DNA from: Actinoallomurus soli
GTDB lineage: Bacteria; Actinomycetota; Actinomycetes; Streptosporangiales; Streptosporangiaceae
Length of the DNA stretch: 64,000 nucleotides
NCBI RefSeq assembly: GCF_024055715.1
Contig: NZ_JAMXMV010000011.1
Span: forward strand, 247,577-311,576
Direction of reading: 5' to 3'
The translations under genes were made by a program, and so were the position numbers. Below the pieces are notes generated by a model, which was not told where the DNA came from, made no database searches, and saw only the letters and a list, made by a program, of their open reading frames with translations. Positions 26,401 to 35,400 of the stretch are shown here, piece after piece (positions within the stretch are counted from its first letter, which is position 1; every line of letters starts with the position of its first letter).

Positions 26401-29400
26401 GCGGAGGTCACGGTCGCGGGGTGGCCGGAGAGGGACAGCGCCTCCTGGATCTCCTCCACCGTGGTCCGCTGCAGGAACCCCGGACCGGACGGCACGGTCG
26501 TCGGCCGCCCCGGCCTGCTCTCGGGGAAGTTCCAGTTGCTCAGGACCTCCTGGCGTCCCTCGGCGTCCCGGGTCCCCAGCGCCATCGCGGCGTGGTTCAT
26601 GTCGCCGAACACCACGAGACGGCCCGGCGGGATGTCCGGGGTGGTCAGCCCGGTCCGGGGATCGACGTCGTGACGGGTGAAGTCACCGGACGTCATCGAA
26701 CTCTGCAGCGTGCCGAAGTACGTCTCATCCAGCGCGTCCGCCAACGCACCGCGATCCGTCTCACCGGCCCGCCGTGCCCGGTAGACCACCCCGATCGCCG
26801 CCCGCGCCGCCTGGTCGTGGATCCCCTCCAGCCAGGCCCGGTCGACCGCGCCGGTCCAGTAGGCCGTGTGAAGGAACACCTCCCAGCAGTTCATCGCGCT
26901 CTGCGACGACAGGACCGGCCCCTTACCGCGCAGCCACCGGGCGAAGTCGTTCGTGCGGCCCTCCCACTCCATGAGGAGCGCGAAGGCGTCTTCCGAGTCG
27001 GGCCCCGATCGCGTCCACTCATAGAGGCCGGCCGACTGCAGCGTGGCCTCCAGGACCCGCTGTCTCCAGTCCAGGTCCGTGGCCGGGATGAGCGGATAGA
27101 GGTCCTCGTCCGCGACGCTCTCGGCGGGCCGCAGGTCCACCGGAGCGGACGGACCGGCGTGGGTCTCCCCGCCCGCGCCCCGGCCGCGCAGCTCCCGGGC
27201 GTGCTCGTCGGGGAACCTTCCCTCGTAGGCCACGGACGTGCGGAGTTCGTCCTCGCCGAAGGGGGCCAGGTGCTGGTACCGGTCCCAGCCGTCCACGTAG
27301 TCCAGCTTCGGGTCGTGGCCCGATATCTCGTTCAGGGCGAGCTGGAAGCCGCGCATCACCTCGTGGAAGCTGTGGTGCTTCTGCTGCAGCATCGCGCCGA
27401 TCAGCGCCGCGCGCAGGAGCCCGAGGTCGATCGTCACGCCCCGCCAGCGGCGGGGCATCCGGAAGAGGTTGTGCGCGAACAGGTACGCGGAGCCCGACGT
27501 GCCGGTCATGACCAGCCCTCCGCCGGCCTCCGACCGCTGCTGGAAATCGCTCTTCATCAGCAGCTCGTGGTTGCGCGAGGCGGGGATCCAGGGGAGGGAC
27601 TCGCCTTCTCCGACGAACGACCGTTCGGCGTCGCTGAGCGGCGGCCGTACCTGTGACGCGGGCTGATCGGTGCTCAGGAGCTCTCTCATCGCGGCCGTGA
27701 TGGCGGCCGCCTTGGCATCGGGATCCAGGTTCGAGGTCTGGATCTCGGCGAGCCGTCTCTCGTACTCCACGCGGGCCGGGGTGTCGACCCGGTCGGCGCG
27801 CTCGGTGACGATGTCGGGATGCTGCAGGTTGTCGCCCCTCAGCAGGTCCGGGATCAGGCCCTTGCTCACCCCGTTGAACAGGAACGTCACCCGTTCGCGC
27901 AGGTTGCCCGAGTCGACCACCTCCTGCAGCCGCTCTGGGGACAACCCCACGGCGCCGGCCAGCCAGATGTCGTCGGAGCCGTACTCCGCCCGGCGGTCCT
28001 CCTTCGTGCGATTCCAGATGTCCTTGACGATCTTGCCGAGCTCCTCGTTGACCAGAGGATGCTCCGACAGGTAGGCCGCCAGGCGCTGCTCGTACCGGAG
28101 CGCCTCCTCGAGGTACCGGATCCGGGCCAGGATCGGTCTCGGGGCGTCCTCGGGAACGAAGCGCTCTCCGCTCGACGACGGGTAGAGGTCCTCCTCCGAG
28201 ACGCTCGCGGCCGGCCGCAGGTCGCCGGGGGCGGACGGCGGCGCGTAGGACGACAGACCCTCCATACCGTCGTCGCCGGTGTACTGCTCGCGCAGCCAGG
28301 CGTACGCCGCCCGGACCGCCTCGAGGTCCTCGGGGGTCGGGTTGTGCAGCCGCTCCGCGTACGGGTACAGCGACCGCAGTTTCCCGGCGAAGTGCTCGTA
28401 CTGCTGTTCCGACTCCGTCGCCGTCTTGTACCGCTTGCCCGCCGAGCGCACCTCCCACACCGCCTGCCGGAGGGTCCGCCCGCCGTCGGTGTCGAACTCG
28501 TCGAAGACGTTCATCTCGGTGAGGTCGTCCAGACCGACCCGCCGTGCGCCCGGTACCAGGCCGGCGAGCAGGAAGTCTCTGAGGACGCCGCTCTCCTCGT
28601 TCCGCAGCGGAAGGTCCAGCAGGTCGCTCTCCTCGAGGGCCTGGTTCAGATCTCCGTCGCGGGCGCGTATCCGCGTCGACGATTCCGTCAGGAAGTTCAC
28701 GTGGTCGGCCTGCAGGAACCGCTGGACCGGGCCGGGGAGGTCGGCGAGGAGGTCGTACGGCTCATGCCGCGGCAAGGCGGCGGCGTGAACCTTGTCCAGG
28801 CCCGGCGTCACGTAGCCGCTGCCGTACATGGCGGCCGGGAGGTAGAGCGCGGCCGCGTGGTGGCGAAGCTCCTGCACCGCGCGGTCCGGGGTGTCCAGCA
28901 AGGTGTACGCGTGGGTCAGGTCGGCCGGGACGTGGCCCAGTGCCGTCCACGCGATGAACCGTGCCGCCACCTGGTCGGCGAAGTCCAGGGCGTCGGCCAG
29001 ATGACCACGGGTGACCTCGCTGTAGAGCTCGCTCTGGAAGGTGTTGTCGAGGACGTCCCGCAGGAAGGGATGGCCGACCGCAGGCACCACGCCGAAGTTG
29101 TCGTGGTCATGGCCGCCCCGCGGCGGGGCGTCGACCGGCCGGGGACCGATCAGCCAGCCCTGCCCCTCCTCGGTCAGCGACCAGCCCCTCGGCAGGTGGC
29201 CCTGCAGCGGGCTGAGGTCCTCCCGGCCGGGCCGCCCCGGGACCTTCTCCAGCTCGGTCTCGAGGCCTCGGGCCACGGGGAACATCTCGCTGGACTCGGC
29301 GTAGTCCTCGAATGGGTGGACCTTCATCACGCCGAAGATGGGTTCGGTGATTCCGACCTGCACGCTCTCCGCAGACTCGACCGGGTTCTCCGGATCCGCG

Positions 29401-32400
29401 GCGTTCAGCGCCGCGACCGCGTTCTCCTCCTCGAGGTAGTACTCACCCTCCGGCCCCAGGAAGACATCCCACACATCGAGCGTGAGAATGGCGCCGTGCG
29501 GACCGGTCGCCAGGGTCACGCCGCCGTAGTCGTTCGGATCCTCGACGTCGGGGTGCTTGAGGATGTACGGGAACTCCCGCTCCTTGCCACCCCCCTCTCC
29601 GTGCAGCCCGGACACACGCCCGTCGACGACGAGTTGCGCGATCGCCTCACCGGCCCGCCGGAGCGGACGCTTCAGCGTCGAATCGAGCTCCTCGTACAGC
29701 ACGGGCAACCGCTCCCGCAACTCCTTCGCGGCATCGCCCGTGACCTCCGAATGATTGCGCGCCAGCTCCCTGCGCACCTCCTGCCACAACACCTGCAGCT
29801 CATGCCGGTCCAGCCCCGCCGCCCCATCGGCGGGCCAGAGCCCGGCGGTCTCCTCCGTCCGCTCGGCGACGGCGGAGACCGGGTGTTCCGGCTCCGACTC
29901 GGTATCGGTGCTGAGGACCGACTCTGTATCGATGCTGAGGACCGACTCTGTATCGATGCTGAAGATCGATTCGGTGTCGGTGCTGAGGACCGACTCGGTA
30001 TCGATGCTGACGGTCGACTGCTCTTCGGCGAGGGCCTCAGCGCGGCCGGTGTCGAACAGGCCCGCGGTGGTCTCGTCCTCCGAGGAGACCGTTGCGCGGT
30101 CGACCGGCGCCCACCACAGGCGGTACTCGTCGAAGAAGTCCTCGCGGAAGGACGCGGCGGTCCGGTCCACCCACTCGGTGTCGTCGAGGTCGTGGCCCTC
30201 CCCGACGGTCTGGAACGACCGGCCCGCGGTCCGGAGCGCGGCCGGGACGGTGGCCTCGAAGGCGAGGTGGGCGGGGAGCTCGGTTGTGAGGCGCTCGACC
30301 CTCCGATCCCAGGAGGCGGTCCGCTCGGTCAGGTCCTCCGGTGTCTCGGCGCCGCCGAAGATCTCGTCGTAGGCGTCCGTCATCCGGTCGGTCAGGCCCG
30401 TACGGGTCCGGCCGGCGTCGTCCTCGGACAGCGCCGTCTCGGGGTGGTCCTGCCGCCACTGCCCGTAGGCCGAGGCGAAGACCTCCGCGGCCTTCGCGGC
30501 AACACCCTGCTTGGCCGTCTCGCGCGCGAACAGGGTGTGCAGCCGGGGCGTGCCGGTGGTCTCGCCGTACCAGGACCGCCACTGTTCGAGCCGCTCGGCC
30601 TGCGTTCCGCTCTGCTCGCCGGTGAACAGTGCGCCGAACCGGTCGTTCACGGACCGGGCGATGGACTGCTCCGCCGACCGCCGCACGCCGCCGGGCGGTT
30701 CGCCGCCGAACTCGACGCCGAACCGCTGCCGGAACGCCTCGAGCGCCTCCGGCGGCGCGGTCCGCCACGCCTCGATCGCGGTGTTCACGTCGGCGAGGGT
30801 GCGGGTCAGCGCGCTCTCGCGGGCGGTCTGCCGGGCCAGCGCCGACGGCACGGACGCGGCCACCGTGGCGAACCTCGCCTGCCAGCGCTGCCGCATCTCG
30901 GCGGTGACCTCGGTGCCGGGCGGGAAGATCTCCTCGTACGCGGTGTCGAGCTCCCGCCACCCGTCGAACACGACCTGGGTGCGGCCGGGCTCCGACGGCA
31001 CGGCGTCCTCGGGGGCGAAAGCGGCGAGCAGGTCCCGGTCGGGCTCGGACAGGGTGTCCCGGAAGGACTCGGCGGCGGAGAAGACGAGCTCGGTGAACCG
31101 CTCCTGCTCGGACGCGTGACCGGCGCGCCGGTCGAAGGACTCCCACAGGCCGCCGCCGATCAGCTCCCGCAGGCGGCGTTCGGCCGTGCGCCGGATCTCC
31201 GGCAGGGCGGCGCGGATACCGGAGACACCGGTGAGGAGCTCATCGACGGCGCTCTCCCACTTCTCCTGGAAGTCCGCGCGCTGCCCCTCGCGTACGGATT
31301 CGGCCACGGTCTCGGTCAGCGCGATGGGCAGGGCGTCGTCCGCGTCCCCCAGGCGCCGGCCGCGGTCCTCGTACCAGCTCTGGAAGGCCCGCTCGTACGC
31401 GTCCCGGCCGGCCTGCAGGGCGACCTGCCGGGCGGCCTCCCGGTCCAGCTCGTCCGTCAGGCCGTCCAGGATCTCCTGGCGCTCTTCGTCACCGGCGAGG
31501 ATGCGACGTTCGAACGTCTTCAGGGCCCGGTCGCGGATCGCGTCGAGTCGCTCACCGGCCGTCTCGCGGGCGCCCTCCGGGACCCACGCATCGAAGATCT
31601 CATCGAACGCCTGCCGGTCGGCGGCGGTGGCCGCCTGCCCGGCGGTCTCGGCGTCGTGCCGGCGGAAAGTCGCCTCGAGGTTCTCGTACAGGCGCGCCTG
31701 CGCGGTGTGCCACGCGGGGGTGCGCCAGTCGCCGGGTTCGGCGTAGGACGGCTCGGCGACGGGCGTCCACCCGGGCTCCTCCGCGTCCTGTGCGGCGGAG
31801 GCGGCCAGGTACTCGTCGATGAAGGGGGTGCTCAGGTCGTCGACACGGCGGCGGAGGTCCTCGATGTTGCGGCGGACCCAGTTCGCCGTGGCTCCGGACC
31901 GGAGCGTCACCTTGCCGTCGCTCTGCGCATCGAGGAAGCGGGTGAACTCCCGCTGCGCGACGTCGCGGCGCTCGGCGATCTCGTGCAGCGCGTCGAGCTG
32001 CCGGGCGTGGTCGGACGCCAGCCGGGCCTGCGTGGCCGGGTCGAGCGTCCGGCCGCCCACGAAGTCGGTGATCCGCCTGGCGATCTCGGCCTGCTCCCGC
32101 CGATACCAGGACGTCACCTCCGGCGTCCACCCCTCGTGGGGCGGACGTTCGGTGATCAGCGTCTGGGCCTGAGGTTCCGGCGCCACCTCGCCCTGCGAAG
32201 TTTCGCCGCCCAGGGGCGCGGTGCCCTGTTCGTCCTGGGGCGTCGGCGTGGTCTGGGACGACCGCTCGAGCAACTGCTGCCGCCGGTAGGCGGTGGCCGC
32301 GGCGTCGTACCGTCCGCGGAAGTCCTCCACCAATCGGGTCCGCGCGTCCTCCGTCGGGGCGGGGCCCTCGGTCATCGCCTGGACGAACTCGTCTCGCACC

Positions 32401-35400
32401 GCGGTGGCCTGGGGGCTGTGGTGGAAGGCGGGGTCGACGATGCGCACCGCCGGCCGCGAGTAGGAGACGACCTCCCACGCGAACACGTGCCGCGCGTCGG
32501 CGACCGCCCGCGCCTCGTCCAGCCGCCGGACGAGCTCGCCCTTCAGCCCGCTGCGGCTTCCCGGGTCCGTGGCGGCCCACTCGTGGACGAACCACTCGCG
32601 CGCGCTCTGGACCTGTTCGATCGCCCCGATCGTGAAGCCGCGGTTCGGCTGCTCGTCGAGCACCGCGTCGAACGCCCGGTGCGCCTCGTCGCGCTGCTCG
32701 ATCTCGGTGCGCAGGCGGGCGAGTTCCTCGGCGGCCCGGGCCTCGGCCGCGAGCCTCGCCGGACTCGGCGCCGACGGGGTCTCCCGGACCTCCGGCGGCG
32801 CCTCCCGCACCTCCAGAGGCGCGTCCTCGAGAAGGACCTGGGCCTGCTCGAGGACCTCGACCGGCGTCTCGGCCTCGTCCGGGACCTCCTCGAAGTGCGC
32901 CCGCCGGTCCACCGGCGGCTCCGGGTCCGTGGACGCGGACCTCACCTCCGAACCCGTGGGCGCGGACCTCGCCTCCGAGCCGGCGGGCGCGGACTCCGTC
33001 TCCGGCATGAGCCCGGCGCGCCGCTCGTACTCCTCGAGCGGGGTACGGGTCAGCTCCAGCCGCCGGAGGTCCAGGGTCCACTCCGGGTTCTGGCTCCAGT
33101 CCCGGTAGACCTGCTCTTTGGCCTCGACCTGCTCGCGGAGGGCGGCGAGGCCCTCGCGTGCCTCGGCCAGCACCGAGGCACGCCCCTCCTCGCCGTCGGC
33201 CGCGTCCATCTCGGTGCGGAGGCGGCTCCGGAGCGCCTCCTGGCCGGCGCGGTAGTCGGCGAACGCGTGCGGGGACCGCAGATCCGGGCGGCCCTCATCG
33301 AACACCCGGTCCAGATTCTCCAGCGCGTTGGCCCTGCGGGTCATGTCGGCGAACATGTCCAGCAGCCGCTGCCGGTCCCGGGCGTTCTCCTCCGCGGCCT
33401 GCTCGCGCAGCCGGGCCAGCCGCGGCGCGTCGGTCTCGGCCTGGAACGCCTCCCAGCTCTCCCGGAGCGTGACGCCGAAGACGTCGCCCTGGGATCGTTC
33501 CAGCTCCAGCCAGTCCGCCACGTTCCGATCGGCCGGGCCGAGGTGCTCGTGGATGAGCATCGCCGAGTCGGTACGAAAGTCGTTCTTGAACTCCTCGAAC
33601 CTCTCCTCGCTCATCGCGTGGCGCCGCTGCGCCCGGCCGGTGAGCTCGCTCGCCTCGGCGGTCAGCTCGTTGAACCGGCCGGCCGCCTCGCCGAGCAGGT
33701 CCTCCGCCCTCGCCTCGAATCGCAGGCGCTCGTTCAGCGAGTAGAGGTAGGGCAGGAAGTGGTCGTGGTAGAACGCCTCCTCCCGGCTGATCAGCTCCTC
33801 GCGGGACCAGAGGCCCTCCCCGGGGCGGCCGACCACCGACTTGTACGCGTCGGTCATGGCGGTACGGAAGTCCGCGCCGACCCGCTGGACGTGCGTGTCC
33901 GACCGGCCGGTGCCCTCCAGCGCCCGGTCCACCCGGCGCAGCATCGCCGCCCGGCCCGCCTGCTCGTCGAGCCGCGCGGGCAGTTCGGCGGCCAGGCGCT
34001 CGAACGCGGTGGTCAGCCGGCGGGTGTGCTGCTCCCAGTCGCGGGCGCCCGGCTCCCCGGCGGAACGGCCGCCGAGGAGCCGGGTGCTCTCGGCCCGCAG
34101 GTCGGTCCGGAACTCCGCCAGGACCGCGCCGTAGTCCACGCCGTCGATCTCGGCGCGAGGGCGGTCCGACATCTCCCGCCAGGAGAACTCCCGGTCACCC
34201 AGCTCGTCTTCGGCGCGGGCCAGAAGGGCGTCCTCGGCCATTTCGGCGCGGATCCGGGCGGTGAAGAGCTCGTTCAGTTCGCGCACCGCCGGTCCGAGTT
34301 CCGTTGTGCGCCGTTCGAACTCCTCGACGGGGAGGGTGCGCGTCTCCCGGCCTCCGGGCAGGGTCCGCGTGTAGGCCTCGAAGTACGCGTGGTACTCGGC
34401 CCGCAGGTCCCGGGCGCGGTCGGACGCGGGATCCAGGCCCGTCTCCCCCGTCAGGCGGCGGAACTCGAAGTTCGCCTCGTACTCGAGCTCGAGCCGGGTC
34501 GCCAGCCCGCGGGCCAGCTCGCCGGTACGCGCGGCGGCCCGGTCCGCGAAGTCGTACAGGGCGTCCTCGCGGTGCGCCCCGCCGCGCAGGCCCACGTTCT
34601 CGGCGATGCGGCGGACCTCGGCCTCGTTCGCCTCGAGGAACCGCGTCAGCGCCCGCGCCTCCTCATCCGGCGAGAGCCGGTCCCGGTCGACGACCGCGTC
34701 GAAGGCCTCCTCGGCGCTCACCCGCGCCGAACGCACGGCGGCCTCCAGCTCGAGCTCGTCGTGCAGACCGTCGGTCAGCTCCTGGAACGACCGTTCGAAC
34801 CGATCCCGCGTCAGCTCGCCGCGCAGGTGACGGTCGAACAGCGGCTTCCACCGCGCGTCGAACCGGTCCCGTACGTCGAAGGTCCACGGCCGCGTCCGGT
34901 CGGCGTCGAGCCGCGCCTGCTCGCGGATCATCCGGTCGGTCACCTCGGGGAGGGACAGGTCGTGCCGCAGGCCGTACAGCCGGGACTCCAGCACGCCGGC
35001 CAGGCGCTCCTCGAAGGACCGCGTCTCGTCCGCCGGAGCCTGGTTGTGCTCGGCACGGGCCGTGCGGTACGCATCGGCGACCGTCTCGACGAGATCGTCC
35101 GGCACGCCGGCCTTCCGCGCCCAGCCCTCCGGCTCGGACAGCGGGTCCCGCCGGAGCAGCAGTTCGGCCACCTCGTGCGGCGACGCGGAGTACTCGTTGT
35201 CCCCGAGCACCGGCTCCAGCTTGGCGATGAGCCGCTGCTGCAGCGTCGGTGGTCTGTCGACGAGCTCCTGCTCTCCGCCGACCATGGTCTTGGGGGGCTT
35301 CGCTCGCGCCCTGTCGTCCTCGGCCAGAGCGGCCCGGTAGGCCTCGGTGATCGGGCGGGTGAGCCGGTCGGGGAAGCCCGCCTCGCGGAGCCGGATCGCC

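Noticed and set aside
29896..30015. Tandem repeats as a CRISPR array
   Set aside because: Units are directly adjacent without spacers and lie in a coding frame.
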